DNA of 64,000 bases from Beaufortia kweichowensis (GCA_019155185.1 CM032801.1:3615616-3679615), one strand, 5' to 3'; shown: positions 12,700 through 26,611, numbered from the stretch's first letter. Numbers and translations are program-made. Notes: generated by a model from the letters alone, not told the origin.

Positions 12700-12964
12700 T
12701 CTTTCAACATTTATTCATCATCATGTCAGTCCAAATCTGTATAACTTACTTTCATCTGCACAAAACAAGAGAAGATATTTTGAAGAATGTTGGTAACCAA
12801 ACATCACTGACCCCTATTGACTTTTAACGTGTGAACATAAAACCACCAAGACATTTCACAAAATATTTAATTTTATGTTTGACTAAAATAAAGTAATGTA
12901 GGTTTTAAACAACATGACAGCGAATAAATGATGACAGAATTTTTATTTTTGAACTATCCCTTTA
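12700..12964. mobile_element. AAAGGGATAGTTCACC-type non-autonomous DNA element, copy 1
   Basis: It contains AGAAGATATTTTGAAGAATG, TTGGTAACCAAACA and an end GAACTATCCCTTTAA, the hallmarks of a very abundant cyprinid element that usually opens with AAAGGGATAGTTCACCC. The left end is worn. Three related copies lie at 24498, 41149 and 62376. Confidence 0.75.
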
Positions 12965-14750
12965 AGTCATTACTATGGCAACTAATAGTGAAATACTGGA
13001 TACAGATTTTGTGCAAAAGACCAGATTTGAAAAACAAGCTTGAATCGGGTGCAGTGTGAACTAAGCCAACGAGAAAGAAAGGTTGCTCTTGAAGAGCTCA
13101 TGAAAATGAATAAAGACCTCTGTTACAATATTGGAAATATTGACTTTGTGTCTAAAATATCTCAGGTGAAATTAAAAAGAGACATTTAACAAATTGATGC
13201 CATTTCAAAGCAATATACACCATACCTCAAAATATTTCATCTTGGAAGATTTTGATGAGAAATGCTCTGACTTGGATTGCAGACTTTAGTATCTGCACAA
13301 ATGAAAACTAATTGTTATATTGTTGATCTCGTCTGACACTCTTCTTCTGTCTGAGAGGAAGAAAAAACTGAGGTATTAAAGAGATTTCATTAAGATTTTT
13401 CTTTCCTGTTGCTGACAGCATTGACAGGACACGTGGTGTCTCCGTGACTGATTCCAGACAGATAACGGAGCAAATGGGAGAAAAATCTAACTCAATATGT
13501 CTATTCTTGACAGAGGATCCTGAATTGACTTTTAGGGATGTGCGGATTGGACAAAAAGTATTTTTTATAAAAGTTTTTCATCAGACGCCCATCACTGGTT
13601 TCTGCTGTGGCTTGTCCTTTAGTTGTGGATTTTGTTTTGTGGCCTCTGGGTTTTGCTCTGCTCAGATGGAGAGTTCTGGTGCCAACCGTCTCTGATGCCA
13701 TACAGAATTACTCATACACAGCTACACTAATGATCTCTTCTGTATATAAACTCATGGACCACGATTCAAGCAAATGGTAGCTGGGACACTACACAGAATA
13801 CCTATTGCAATCTGAATGATAACCCAACAAAGAAGCAATTAGAAAAGCTCTGACACTAAATAACAAGTCAAAACAGCCTGGAGTAAAAGCTTGTGTTTGT
13901 GTGCGTCAGCATGTCAAATCTTTAATCGTTAAAATTCAACACAGGAAAAGTCTTTTTAGCTCAGAGTTTTCAGCTAAGTTTCTTGCACATTTTAATCACG
14001 ACTTAATTCAGAATGCATGAAGACATTAAAAGCAAATGGTTACTGTGCTGGTCATTTGACTTTGGTGGAAAAGAGAACATTATCATTATCCCTCTAAGGA
14101 GTGAAAATAATGGACAAATCAAAGCTCAGCGCCTCTAATCACCACTGTCCTCAAACACAGAGACAACAAAATACAAAGAAAAGCTTTTTGCGGTTGCGTT
14201 GCACATACTACTTTTTATATAGGCAAACAGCTGGAAATCTATATGTGGACTATTGCAACAGACACAGACTTAATTAAAGCACACTAGTAAAGCAAATATG
14301 AGGATTATTATACTAGACACAAATAATGAGGCAATGTCTTTTCCAAAAAACAACATTTACAAATGTTATTGCATTTAACGACAAACTATGAAACTATGTG
14401 ACAGCATGTGTAAAGTTGTTCATATTGTACATTTACTAACAATAACACAATGACCATCTTGGTGAAGTTAGTTTGAAAAAAAAAAAAAAAAACATAGCAT
14501 CATTTATTGCAGATGCCACTTAGTTTAATATTTTCTTATCTAATGATATGAAATATTCATTGTGGTACAATGTCTTGGACAAGTAAGACATTAAAATTTC
14601 ACATTCTTAGTTTCAAGACATTACAGAGATTTCCTCCTTTTTACCATTTATGTGCTTCAGTGTTTTGCAACAATGCACATTGTGTAAAGCACTATAGAAA
14701 TAAAGTTTCATTAATGTTTTAATTATTGTTTTGAGTGCATTGGAACATAC

Positions 14751-14843
14751 CGGATTGTCTGGTCTTAGTCTTTTGGATGGTGGACCTCCATCTTCTGGGT
14801 GGAGCATGTAGAAGAGACGAACTTTATTGGCATGTTTCTTGCT
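14751..14843 (-). CDS. zmat4: zmat4 coding exon 3 (end of zinc finger 1 and linker)
   Basis: The exon encodes residues 36-66, from SKKHANKVRLFYMLHP to KRLRPDNP. It supplies H39, the last zinc ligand of finger one, and then the basic KVRLFYMLHP helix-extension motif that follows this finger in ZMAT4 proteins. The acceptor reads ACAACAG before AGC and the donor is GTATGT. Both borders are phase 0, so the exon joins its neighbours without a shift. Its 93 bases and 31 codons contain no stop. The proline- and basic-rich tail begins the linker to finger two. Confidence 0.93.
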
Positions 14844-15810
14844 CTGTTGTGTGTGAGAAAGAGAGAGAGAAAGATCAGCACATACAGTAACGGAGACCAA
14901 GATGGAGATCATTTACTTTTCTCAATTTCCAGTGGCTGCTTACAGTATATGGCTATTTATCAAATGAATAAGTATCTGTGCAAGAAATAATGCTTTGAGT
15001 TGAAATGATTAAGTGATTGAAAAGAAAGAGACAAAATCTGCAAATCTATTTTTGTGTTTGTCTCCTTAATAACGTCATCGGATTGAATATGAACTGCTGG
15101 TTTCTGTTACAACACCCAAACACTTTGATTATTTCATAGGAATCTGAGGACTTAAACTTTGAAAAATGCATGTGACTGCTTAGCTTTCAAAACATTTACA
15201 GCTGCTCAGGTTACAAATAGTCAAGGTTGGTCAAGAAGGCAAAACCCTGGTGACCTTTAATAAAAAAAGCCATCTGGTGAACGTTTCAGACTGTGGTGCA
15301 CAGACCTGACCACACTTCTTAAACCTGTAAACTTGTGTGTAAAAATACAAGATTCTTAAGTGCATCATGTTGACAGAAGCACTGCATTTCATATTTTCAT
15401 TTTAATATAAAACTTTAAGACACTTCATTTTTAATTTGGGCTGTGTCGAATCGGTTCACTTCACACGTTCTTTACCACAGAGCGATGAGCTAATTTCCTG
15501 AGCTCACCGAGGGAGGAAGAACTTCAAAACACTGCTTTTAAAACGTAAAAGAAAATGACATTATGATAGATTGCATTATTACATTTCAATTCTGTCTCTT
15601 GAGGACCACATAACACATTTACATACTGTAGTGTAAAAAAAGATATGCTTCAGTTTGTATTTAAAGAACAGGTTAAACTAAAACACAAAAAACTGAGCTG
15701 CCTATCTAGACAGCATCATATGTCCTTACAGTACAAAACAACATTATGCTGAATAACTTTTGTCAAATTATGAAAGAGCATTGGATGAATCTCATTATGC
15801 ATTATATATG

Positions 15811-15914
15811 TACATTTTACATTTACAGTATGCATTTGGCAGATGCTTTTATCCAAAGTGAATTCCATTCACGATTTTATCGAACCCATGACCTTTGCAC
15901 TGCCAACACAATAG
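15811..15914. repeat. Dispersed repeat with ATTTGGCAGATGCTTTTATCC core, copy 1
   Basis: TTTACAGTATGCATTTGGCA is followed by GATGCTTTTATCCAAAGTGA and CGAACCCATGACCTTTGCAC, the signature of a SINE/LINE-tail-like repeat widespread in teleosts. Other copies or fragments lie near 18214, 21010, 32536 and 46677. Confidence 0.7.
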
Positions 15915-18213
15915 TTACAAAAGTTACAAAAACACAAACATATATATTATATATATATTTATTTATGCATTATGTATTTTTATGCTCAATTACAAACTTT
16001 GTTGTAATCACTTGTTCTCTCTCTTCTAGTAAGAGGAGATATTTGTGTGCTATGCAGAATTTTGGCCTATATAGAACATTACAAGACACTTTAAGATTTG
16101 GAAAAGGAAGCTGAATGAGAAGGTAGCTGTCTATGTAACTAGTACACACCGAATAAGCATAAACAGGAACTCAAACAAACCTGAGCAGACTTTTATTGCT
16201 CTGATATCCCCGCAGGTTTATGTTGAACTGCTTGAATTTGAAATGTAATATGCAATAAAGTTTAATTTTAAAAATGGCAATGCAAGCATCTGTGGACCAG
16301 GTGATTAATACAAGTTCAGACTCTAAACAGAATGCAAAAAGAGTTTGCTGGGTCAGGAAATGTGAATATAGATCCAAACAAACGTTCCACATGAGCGCAG
16401 AACCACAAATGATGGATGCATATACAGACATCTCCTGGCTGTGAGGAAGTGTTAAAGGAGTACAAAGAAAGACGTCATGAAAGTCAGAGAATCTGTAAAT
16501 ATCAGTAAGAAGTTGGAGGGTAGTGAAGTCACAGATGGGCTCAGGGCGGGATAGACGGAGCTTAGAGAGAGAATCATCTCTGAAGCAGTCAGACTGCATT
16601 ACACTGGTCCAAGTGTAGAGCTTAGAACTGAGAGGCGATGAAAGAGACCATTGATACACGCAGAATGAGCTAAAGACCAGACGATGAGGGGAAGATTTAG
16701 CCTGGGAGAGATTTCATTTGATAGATGAAGAGGAAATAGAGAACAAATGGTACAGTACTCCAAACAGCTATAAAAAGAATAGTTTTAGGGTATTTGGATG
16801 ATGTAAATGATGTGACAAATTTCCGTGTCAGATGGCTGGTATGACAGTATGCGAAGGCCCTCAAATGTATTTTGGCACATACATCACACTTGAAAATCTT
16901 TGCAACTAAATATTACATTCTAAAGGCATGATAAAAAAGAAACACATGATAGCACAGCTATATTTTTCAACCAAACATCTTTTGTGAAATTGTAAAATAA
17001 TATTTAATATATAATATTTTCTATTGTGAACATGAGAAGAATTAACAAAAAACAGTAGTAATAGTAATTAAAAATAGGCTTAGAGAAGACTAATCAATTC
17101 AGAAAAATTTTTGTATCAAATGCCATGACATTCAGACATTTCCAAGTGTGCCTTAAGTAATCTGTCAAGAGTTAAGAGCTTTTTATAACTATATGCCAGA
17201 CTTGTGCTTGCATCCATCAAGTTCCAAATAAAAAGAAAAAGAAGAAAAAAAACTTTTATTATTAAGGAATCTAATCAATCAAAGATATGAATTATGACGT
17301 GTTTGTGATATATAGGTAACATTTTTCTGTTACCAAAACAAATCACCATTGTGAAAACAATGCCCTGAAAATCAATTCCAGCAGGCAAATATTGCCCCAA
17401 AATAAAACATTTATTGATTTTACTAGCTTTCAGACAGGTAGATAGATGAGTACAAAAGAGAAAATCTGTCAAACAGGTAAACAAGTAAAATCAAAGAAAC
17501 ACAAAAAGCAGGTGGGGAAATACACAGAATAAAGCGTGAAAAGATGAAACAGGTGATGATGGACAGCTGACAGATAAGAAACTCTCTCTGAAGCGAGAGA
17601 CGTTTATTAAGTTTAGTCTGTGTCTGTTTGCTATCCATCAGATAATTAGCCATGCACAAACACACACATGGCATGAGAAACAGAAAGAGGAAAAGACGCA
17701 GAGATACCCAAAAGTCCATTAAAGTTTCTCTGACAGGTGAAGAGCGTTTGGTGCATGTGAATCCCAGAGAAAGAGCTCTAAATGCAGACTGCGGCTCAGA
17801 GGACAGCAGACTCGTGTTATCACACACAACATCTCTATTTTTCTCTCTTTTTTCTCTCGTTTCTTTCTTTCGGGCTCTCCGGGGAAACGGACGGTTGATT
17901 CAGTGCCTGGAATCAACTGGGCACCGACTCGGTGTCACAGTGACAAGTTCATCTGACCCAGAGTTTATTTGAGGACACGCACATCTTTCTAGATACGCAG
18001 TTAAAAAATAGACTGCAAACATTTTTGGTTTCCAGTAAAATATGTAAACATCCTTAAAAAATACAATCAGTTAAAGCAAAATAAGATTTTCGGTCTTGGT
18101 TAACCTAAGAAAATTCAGTAAGCTTCATGATTGAACGAAAAATGATGTAGGAAAATTTCACTGGTTTCCTTTTTCACAGCAAATACATGAATATTGAGGT
18201 ACATTCAAATAAC

Positions 18214-18252
18214 ATTTACATTATATACATTTTAATATTGCATTTGGCAGAA
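18214..18252. repeat. Fragment of the TTTGGCAGA dispersed repeat
   Basis: A short match (AACATTTACATTATATACAT, then TGCATTTGGCAGAAAC) to the repeat at 15811. Truncated. Confidence 0.45.
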
Positions 18253-18816
18253 ACACAGGAGGTTGATAATAAATATACAAAAAATCTAAATATATTGCAT
18301 AGTAAAATCCACTTTGTTCACATGAAATGCTGAACATCAGCCTCAAAATTCAAGCACTGTGACACTCGAGAGCGTTTACTCAAAATGAGAGTTCACGAGG
18401 ATCATCGGCAGGAGAGTTGAAGTGTTACCGTAACACCAAACAGAGTTTACGTGAAGCTCTGTAAACTGATCTGTGTACAGGACACGTTCCCTCAGCTACA
18501 CTGATTCTGTTCAGAAAGAGTTTGTCCTCATTAGTCAGCTCATTAATCTAGCGATCGGTACTTGTGGTCTAGGGAACCGTACGTGAGAGATGTAAATAAT
18601 GCAGAGGGATGATTCTTTAATGGTCAATCATTAAGTTACTTATGAAGGAGCTGCAGGTCTGGGGAAAGGTGGAAAGCACTACAACTTTAAAAGCAGCGGG
18701 TGAAAAATACATGAGAGAAGCATTTAGGTTACAAATGATTATTACACCCCTGATGAGCAATTGATGAGGCTTGCTTTTAACGTAATGCATGTCACTGGTG
18801 TGTGTGTGCGCGAGGA

Positions 18817-19066
<250 letters not shown>

Positions 19067-19071
19067 CTCAC

Positions 19072-19176
19072 CTCATAGTGTGCCACACGCTGAGACTCAG
19101 AGATCAGTTGTGCGTTGCAGATGTTACAGTAGCTCTCAGTAAAGAGCGCTTCATCACCAGCTCCAGCAGACTTCAT
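19072..19176 (-). CDS. zmat4: zmat4 coding exon 2 (start codon, zinc finger 1 cysteine half)
   Basis: The exon encodes residues 1-35, beginning MKSAGAGDEALFTESYC and ending AHYE. An AG acceptor sits directly against the ATG, so the start codon is the first triplet of the exon, as in the vertebrate family where exon 1 is untranslated. C17, C20 and H33 of finger one are here; the last ligand, H39, is in the next exon. The segment NAQLISESQRVAHYE is nearly identical to mammalian ZMAT4 as I remember it, which makes the assignment firm. The exon ends in phase 0 at a GTGAGC donor. The intron then runs straight into a long CT-repeat on the coding strand, which is unusual. Confidence 0.93.
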
Positions 19177-19296
19177 CTGAACACACATACACAAACATTA
19201 GACAGACAAAACTCACATTTATATTCACATTTATTTTTAGTGGTCTAAATTAGGGTTTACTGTCATTTTCCTGAAGCTGGGCAACAGAAGGACAAA

Positions 19297-19811
19297 TGGG
19301 CAATTCCAGTGTTATGGGTGTGTCATTTCCAGCCAAAACTTGATATATGAATTCTCTCAGAATGCATTTAATTCCAATATATTGAACCATCTGTTTATTT
19401 TTTCCTAAACCCCTGTTGATAGAGTCCAGACATTAAAAGCAGCTAAATGCCTAAATGTAAATGGAAAACCAGATTAGTCTTTGCATGTGTTATCTATTTA
19501 AACAATTGAAATATTAATGTGTTATGGATGTGACAACGAAGAACAAACACGATCTAGATGAGGCATACTTTGTAGGATTTCTGTGAAATACCAGAAGCAA
19601 CAATATCCAACAAATGAAGAAGAACATTTTTATTTTAATGTGCTCATTTATGAGGAATATGGACTGTTCTGAAAACAGAAAAATCATAATTTAATAAACA
19701 AATATTTTTAAAAATTTTAGACCTCATATAAGTATTTAAACCACCAGATATTGACATCAGTATAGTGAGAACTAGGCAAAAACTAGGTGACATTTGCATG
19801 GAATTGCCCAT
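19297..19811. mobile_element. TIR element with GGGCAATTCCA ends, complete copy
   Basis: The left end ATGGGCAATTCCA and right end TGGAATTGCCCAT form a 13-bp inverted repeat at the borders. The interior holds TGTGTCATTTCCAGCC and TTTATGAGGAATATGGACTG. There is no coding frame. Two further, less complete copies lie at 21219 and 31159 in the opposite orientation. Confidence 0.75.
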
Positions 19812-21218
19812 ATATTTTAATTCTGCAAACATTTAAATGTGAAATGTGTCTTTTCTGCCTCATCAGCATCATGAAAGAGAACTGTAAAAATATGAATCAT
19901 TTTCAACAGGTTTCTTAAACACTGTCAATTTCTGAGTCCCACAAAAAGAGCAAACACATACACATTCAACAAACAAAACACACAATTATAAGGTGCAATA
20001 GTCTATTTTTTAGAAATGTACTCTAAGCTGCAGAAAAAGTGTGGACTGTTTGTTCATACGAGCTATGCAATGTGTGAAATGACCTGCCTTTCTCAAGGAC
20101 AAAAACTGTGTGGAGACATAAAATAATTTCTCTCTCTCTTGCCTTGAAGACAATAGAAAGTATGAGACCCCATTTACAAAAAGCCGGTGAGTTTTGAAAA
20201 GAAATCAGAATAAAACTGAATTTCTCAACAATTGAGATGTTCGCGGAAATAACTCATCCAGACAGATCCCTAATGTATAATTGAAAAGAAAGCGTCCTAA
20301 GAAATCTCTATTTTGCCATCTGTGAGTGAACACGATTCAGATGTGAAGAATCAATTATTTAAAAACATGAGCAAATCTGCGGTGAAGCACTTGTGGAGTT
20401 TAATGCTGTTTAATTCTGATACCTCCATTAGAGCTGAAGAGGTCAGGTGTAATTACTGTGAAGAGACTGATGGGCCCATACACGTGTCACAGATGACTCA
20501 GAGTACCCAAAAATCTCTGATAAAAGCCAAAGCAGCACGGAGGAACATATAGCACATAATCAGACATCAGAATGTGCTCATCATGACAGCTGAGAACATA
20601 CTGGACCTTTTCCCTCCACAGACAGTCATTATTCGATTACTCACATGGGCACAAAACAAAAACTCTCTGTACTCATCTGCAAGGACATTTTTGACAGATA
20701 TTTAAGGCCAGTGAACACTTTAGCATGGAATATTCTAGTAGCCCAACCGGTAAAAGTGATGGAGTGATGCTGTAGAGTCCCAGTAAAGTGTGACAGATGC
20801 TGCATCCTTCACAACTCACAATCGACTGGCAAGACGAAGAACTGTGCATGCAAATTGTAACCAGCGTTAACTTTGTTAGTGTGTTTGTGTCATTATCTAA
20901 TTTGCATAATTCCTTTGGCGAACTGGGTGTTGAAGAGACTCAGACAATGCATGCAAATCGACAACCTTATCAGCAGTCTCAATTCCCCCAAGAAGTTTTG
21001 TTTACTTTTATCCATTTGGCAGAAGCTAACAGTGCATTCAAGGTATATCTGTATGTGTTTCCTGGCTGTTAAAACTACAGCCTTTGGGCTGCAAGGGCAA
21101 TGCTCTCCAAATAAACTACAGGAACAAGTTAATAACAAGTAAATGAAAACAACAGTAAATATTTAGTAGTATTTTAAAGTTCCCTCTTACAGACTTATCC
21201 ACCCCAAATATCAAATAG

Positions 21219-21705
21219 GCAATTCCAATGCAAATATTAACCTTTTTTAGTTTTTAAAAGGTTTTCATCATACTGACAGTTCAGATGTCAATAGTTGCTG
21301 GTTTAAATCCTCATGTGAGGTCTCTCTCAAAGTTTTTAAAACATTATGTTTAAATCATGATTTTTCATAGTCAGGTAAAGTGTTGTTTTCAGAATCGTCA
21401 CACTCATAACAGTCCATATTCCTCATAAATAAACACATAAAAAGACAAATTAAATAAGTATTTCATGTTTTTTTATTAATCATCTCTTCTCCATTTGCTT
21501 GGGTATTATATTTCACAGAAATCCTACAAAGTATGTTGCCTCTGAAAAGTATTTGTCACATTAATAAATCATGTAATTTTTATTTTTTTAAATAGATAAC
21601 TTGTGCATAGACTTGATATTTTTGATGTCTGGACTCAACAGGGCAAATTGTAAACACATGATCCACTATTTTTTGACTGGAAATGTCACATCCATAATGC
21701 TGAAA
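21219..21705. mobile_element. TIR element with GGCAATTCCA end, second copy, inverted
   Basis: It starts GGCAATTCCAATG and shares GTCTCTCTCAAAG, CATAACAGTCCATATTCCTC and GAAATCCTACAAAGTATG with the copy at 19297 read backwards. The far end (GACTGGAAATGTCACATCCA) lacks the terminal inverted repeat, so it is worn or truncated. Confidence 0.65.
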
Positions 21706-22565
21706 GTGAAACCTGTGCCAAGTCATTTTACTTTTAGCCAGAATAAATAAAGTGGAGCAGATTTGATGTTAACAGCCTGCAAACTCTGGCTATTGCAAGA
21801 CTAATAGCTCACTGTTGCAATGATTTCACCTTTACTTACAAAGACATTTTTCTCCAACAATCTGTTATATTAAAAACTAATTAAAACCAGAAAAATGTTA
21901 CTGTGGCATGAAACTTTGTAAACGAAACTCTGCACCCTTGTTAGCGATCTCTTTTCATCCAACCTTCCGACACAGGCCCTCCGTGTGCATTCAGGCACAA
22001 AACCTGTTTCACACAATTTCATTTCAGTGATTAGAATTGTATTACGACACATCAGTGATCTCTGAAAGCACCGCTCAGCTCAACATAATTTAATATGTTG
22101 GAATTTTTATTTCCTCTGTACGACACAGAGCCTGGTGGATGTGTTCAGAGACGGTCGCTCTGATGGTTTTTCTGTGTTCAGAAAATGAGATTTAATTTAT
22201 CCCTGCCTTTCTTAAGAGGATACGAGCACAGAGGAATGAGCTCCGCCATCTGGATGTATTGCAAGAAAGTTACATTGAGATTGCTGAAGGTGCAGGAAAC
22301 GGCTGTAAGCGATTACACTTTTAAACAATGTAATTTGTAATAATAATGACCTCTAACTATGTACATGCCAAGTTTCATCACAGTAATTAAAAGCTTTGTA
22401 CTTCCACAGGGGTGCAATTTAGCTTTGTTTTACTGCCACTATCTTCCTGCTGAGTGTGAACGCTGGCCTGTTCACGGATACTGTGGTTAAAGAAACTAGA
22501 TTTTGCAAATAACATTATTTGCTAACAGTATAAAGAACTCTCTGTTACCAGCTGGGGTAACACAC

Positions 22566-22700
22566 TCTCTGTACTGGATGGTTGTCAGGGTGTTGCTAAG
22601 CTAATCCAAGCAGTTGCTAGGGGCTTCTGTGTGGTTGCTATGGTGTTTCTAGGGTGCTTGTAACAATGTTCTGGGTGGTTGCTCGGACATTGATCAGCTG
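22566..22700 (+). repeat. Degenerate GGTTGCTAGGGTGTT minisatellite
   Basis: Repeated words such as TGGTTGTCAGGGTGTTGC, AGTTGCTAGGGGCTTC, TGGTTGCTATGGTGTTTC and TGGTTGCTCGG occur about every 20 bases. This is a minisatellite pattern often seen in cyprinid introns. Confidence 0.75.
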
Positions 22701-23249
22701 GGGTCTTTATTTAAAGGCGTTGAAATTCAGATGCTAGGGTGCTAGATCTAGGTGCTAGATACTTTCTGATATATTCTATGTTTATAAACATTAACACAAA
22801 GCAAACATTTAAAAAACATACCACGGAAATATATCACTGCAAATCTAGTGAGTGACATTTTTAATCCCATGATATTGCCTTCCTGAAGACATTGCACCAC
22901 CACAACTACTGTATGTTTGTATAACACACACAGAGACGCATGATTTTTATATGCATCAATTTCAGCCTGTGGTCAGGAGCGGTTTACTCATTAAACTCCA
23001 CTTCATCATACCTCTCTATTCCATTAGTCTCTTTCTCTTCTGACAGCTGTACATGACGGTATTAGGGCACGGGTCACAATATCATGACAGGTATACTGAT
23101 GTTGCCCTGCTTCTTTCACAGACAGTATGGTGAAAGTCACCATCAGCTCTTTATTCCATCCTCTAGCTCCCTCCTGTATCTCACCTCAAACCTCTGTCAA
23201 ACAGAAAAACACACTTGTTCGTTACAGATACAGTAATGGATGATCAACT

Positions 23250-23583
<334 letters not shown>

Positions 23584-24497
23584 ATTTGCTCTTCAAAAAA
23601 TTACATAAATAAATGTATGTATCATTGTATAGTGTATAGTGTTAAAGAATGACTGTAAACATCTGCTATAGTAAATGAGCTTTCCACCACATGATATGAT
23701 TAGACCTTTCTCAAAAACATGTTTATAGGCTCCAGAATAGCAATTAGTAACAGCAGATCGTAATGTGCCATGTGCTACCATATGTATTAAGCGATGCATT
23801 AAAAAATAACTTAAATCCGTGCTGTTCTGTACCTAATATAGAGAGGATTATGTGATTCTCAAGCTGCAGTTTAGAGTTGCACATCAACTGAACTTCTACA
23901 CGATACGTTTTCCACGTAATCTGATAATCGGCCCTATTACACGCTTTAGTTCTTTAACTGTAAAGTCTGCAGATCGGAGTTACAGTACCACAAATTTCCT
24001 TTACAGTGGCCCATATCCACACAGAAGCTCAGTCTCCACAGAGATGTGAAGGTAGAAAAATGCGTATGTAAATGAAATTAATTTTGGCAGCCCAGGAAGC
24101 CTAAAGCTCCCACGGCTGACACAGAATCCCACAGACGCATCTCTTCAAAGCAACACGGCCCTAAAAAGTTGATGAGAACTTTTTAATCGCCCATGCGCTA
24201 CACGAGGGGAGCATTAAAAATACATCATCCAGAAGACGAAAGAGAACTGGGATTGCAGTCTCCCGTCGCCACCCCATCGAGAAGAGGAGAGGCTTGTGAA
24301 ATTTCTTCATCTCTTACACTTCTCATCGCAATTAGAGAGAGTTCTGTCCACTTCCATCCCACAGGCTGACCCACTGTTGATTAAAACATCTGAGAGATGC
24401 AGGGAGACCACAGTAAATAAAAAAAGACTGTTTGCAATACCGCTGCCGACAGTGTCAGATTGTTTCAGTCTGTCTTTCATGTAAACAATGAGTTCTT

Positions 24498-24735
24498 AAA
24501 GGGATACTTCACCCAAAATAATAATTATTTCGTCATTTATTCTTTGACTTTTCTTTAATTATATGACTTTCTTTCTTCTGCAGAACACACAAAAAATAGA
24601 AATTTTAAAGAACATTAATCGAACAACATTTCTTAAAATATATTTTATATTCCACATAAGAAAAAGTCATGGTTTTAAACAACATGAGGTTGAATGATAA
24701 ACTAATCATTTTTATATTTAGGTAAACTATCCCTT
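24498..24735. mobile_element. AAAGGGATACTTCACCC-type DNA element, copy 2
   Basis: Both ends are present: AAAGGGATACTTCACCCAAA and AAACTATCCCTT. The interior has GACTTTCTTTCTTCTGCAGA and AAACAACATGAGGTTGAATG. Same family as copy 1; no coding. Confidence 0.8.
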
Positions 24736-24886
24736 ACAGGACATGATGAATTTATAGATTTTAATGCGTGTCATGCTTTAATGTGCGGTTTACTAAACTC
24801 AGCTTTAAAATAAACTTGAAAATGTAAAAAACTAAATCACTGCAGACCATAATAAATAAATAAAAATACTAACAAAACTTTAAATC

Positions 24887-25280
24887 TGTCACAGTTCCAC
24901 CCTGCACCTCCCGTCTGAACTCAATTTCCCACAACACCTTGCACCTCTCCACACCTGATCCCGATCACCAGCCATCATCTCAAATCACCTGCACCTGTCA
25001 CCAGCAATTAAGGACTCTTTAAATGCTCTGTATAGGTTTGTTACCTGTTTGGACTTACCTCTCCTGTACCTGTTTGGATTTACCTCTCCTGTTTTGGATA
25101 TCTAACTGTACCTGTTTGGATTTATCTCACCCGTGTTGGATTTTGATGCCTGTTTCTGGAATGGAGTTTTTCTATAGATGTTATTTGTTCCTGGTTTTAG
25201 AGTGACTGTTTATGTTTAGTTAAAGTAAACCTTTGTTTATCTTGCCCTTCTGACTCGGTCTCTTACCTGGACCCGTAACA
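24887..25280 (+). mobile_element. Solo LTR, 394 bp
   Basis: It begins TGTCACAG and ends CCCGTAACA, so it has the TG...CA borders of a long terminal repeat. It is flanked by a perfect 5-bp duplication AAATC (24882-24886 and 25281-25285). There is no second LTR or internal region, as left by LTR-LTR recombination. A degenerate unit ACCTGTTTGGATTTACCTCT is repeated about three times inside, near 25040-25135. Five-base duplications fit a Gypsy-like element, but the family was not recognised. Confidence 0.75.
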
Positions 25281-26242
25281 AAATCCTTCTTTTTGCATGC
25301 AATAGGTCTCATGTTATCCGTAGGCCTTGTTTAAACCCTGTCCTATGTGAACACCCCCAAAAAACATTGATCAAATCAATGAATTATACAGGGTTTCTGA
25401 AAGACCATCTAGTCATTTACACACCGATCAGATCAGGTCAAATAGTTTGGGCTTCAATTAAATAGCCATGCAGACTTGTACACCTAGCACAAATAAAGCA
25501 CAGAGGTCTTGAGTTATTGTTCTGGTTATGCATTTTTCTATTTTGGTTATCAAAGAGTCACACAGGGTTATGAAAATGCAACTCCATTGGAAAGCACTGA
25601 CATTTACATTTCATAGCCGCAAATCCAACGTACTGACCCACCTGGTCACGAAGACTTTTGGAAAATGCCACGCAGTCACTGAGCTAATAAAGATTACTGC
25701 ATTTTAGTATTTGCATAGTCAAATACAGCAGTGTATTAACTGCAGATTCCAGCGGGATGTAAGATACTGTATACTGCCATTTCAAAGGGTAATGGACCAG
25801 AACATTAGCATCACAAGCTCATTTATAGATTAGAGACGGCCCCAGAAGACCGCCTGCATCCTTGGCTCACATTAGCAGAAACATCATCAAGTCAACAAAT
25901 ATACAAACTACAGTCATTACTTCAGATAGACACAAAAATGGAAAATGTACAGCATTCAAGGCTGAATATATCCGGGTTAAAGACGCTGTATATAGTCAGG
26001 ATGGACTGCCTTTGTTCACGTCACAACAGACTGATCGTATTTACAGATTGAAAGCACATAAATGACACTAAAATAACCAGAGAGATCCTGTGGGTATCTG
26101 TAAGCAAACTGATACTGACCATAGAAAGTTTTGTCTCTAAACTAAACCAGAAAACACTTGATTTAGCCAAGTGAACATCTAATGAACACTTCATTTATTA
26201 ATATAAAATTTATAAAAAGAGAAATTTGTATGACCAGAAAAC

Positions 26243-26377
26243 ATTTTTAACAATTACTTGGAGCACAAAAAAGAATAATAAACTACACTAGGAAATAGAA
26301 GTATAATGATTACAGCATTATATCACGACACAAATAACTTTAGGAACATATTGTAGAACTATCATATCTTTTTTACC
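26243..26377 (+). repeat. Tandem duplication, unit A (about 135 bp)
   Basis: Unit A shares ACAATTACTTG, AGCACAAAAAAGAATAATAA, GGAAATAGAAGTATAATGAT and AGGAACATATTGTAGA with the next unit, which follows without a gap. Unit A is uninterrupted. Confidence 0.85.
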
Positions 26378-26611
26378 ATTTTAACAATTACTTGAAGCAC
26401 AAAAAAGAATAATAAACTACAGGAAATAGAAGTATAATGATATCATATCATTACATCAGGATACCCCTCCTGGGACCGCCACCTTACTGTGGTGGAGGGG
26501 TTTGAGTGCCTGAATGATCCTAGGAGCTATGTTGTCAGGGGCTATATGCCCCTGGTAGGGTCTCCCAAGGCAAACAGGTCCTAGGTGACAAGCCAGACAA
26601 AGAGCGGTCCA

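Larger units (their letters stand above)
7640..14750 (-). other. zmat4 intron 3
   Basis: This 7.1-kb intron has phase 0 ends. It contains the nested MITE pair near 8.2-8.6 kb, an AT run at 10133-10152, a TIR element at 11.3 kb, a TTA run at 11523-11553, a TTCACC/ATCCCTTT-type element at 12.7 kb and an A-rich run at 14477-14493. A block at about 9000-9330 is less repetitive; nothing coding was recognised. Confidence 0.85.

Noticed and set aside
16171..16659. 162-codon minus-strand open frame in zmat4 intron 2
   Set aside because: There is no recognisable domain, it lies between two verified exons, and the plus strand is purine-rich, which lowers stop codon frequency on the other strand. Treated as accidental.
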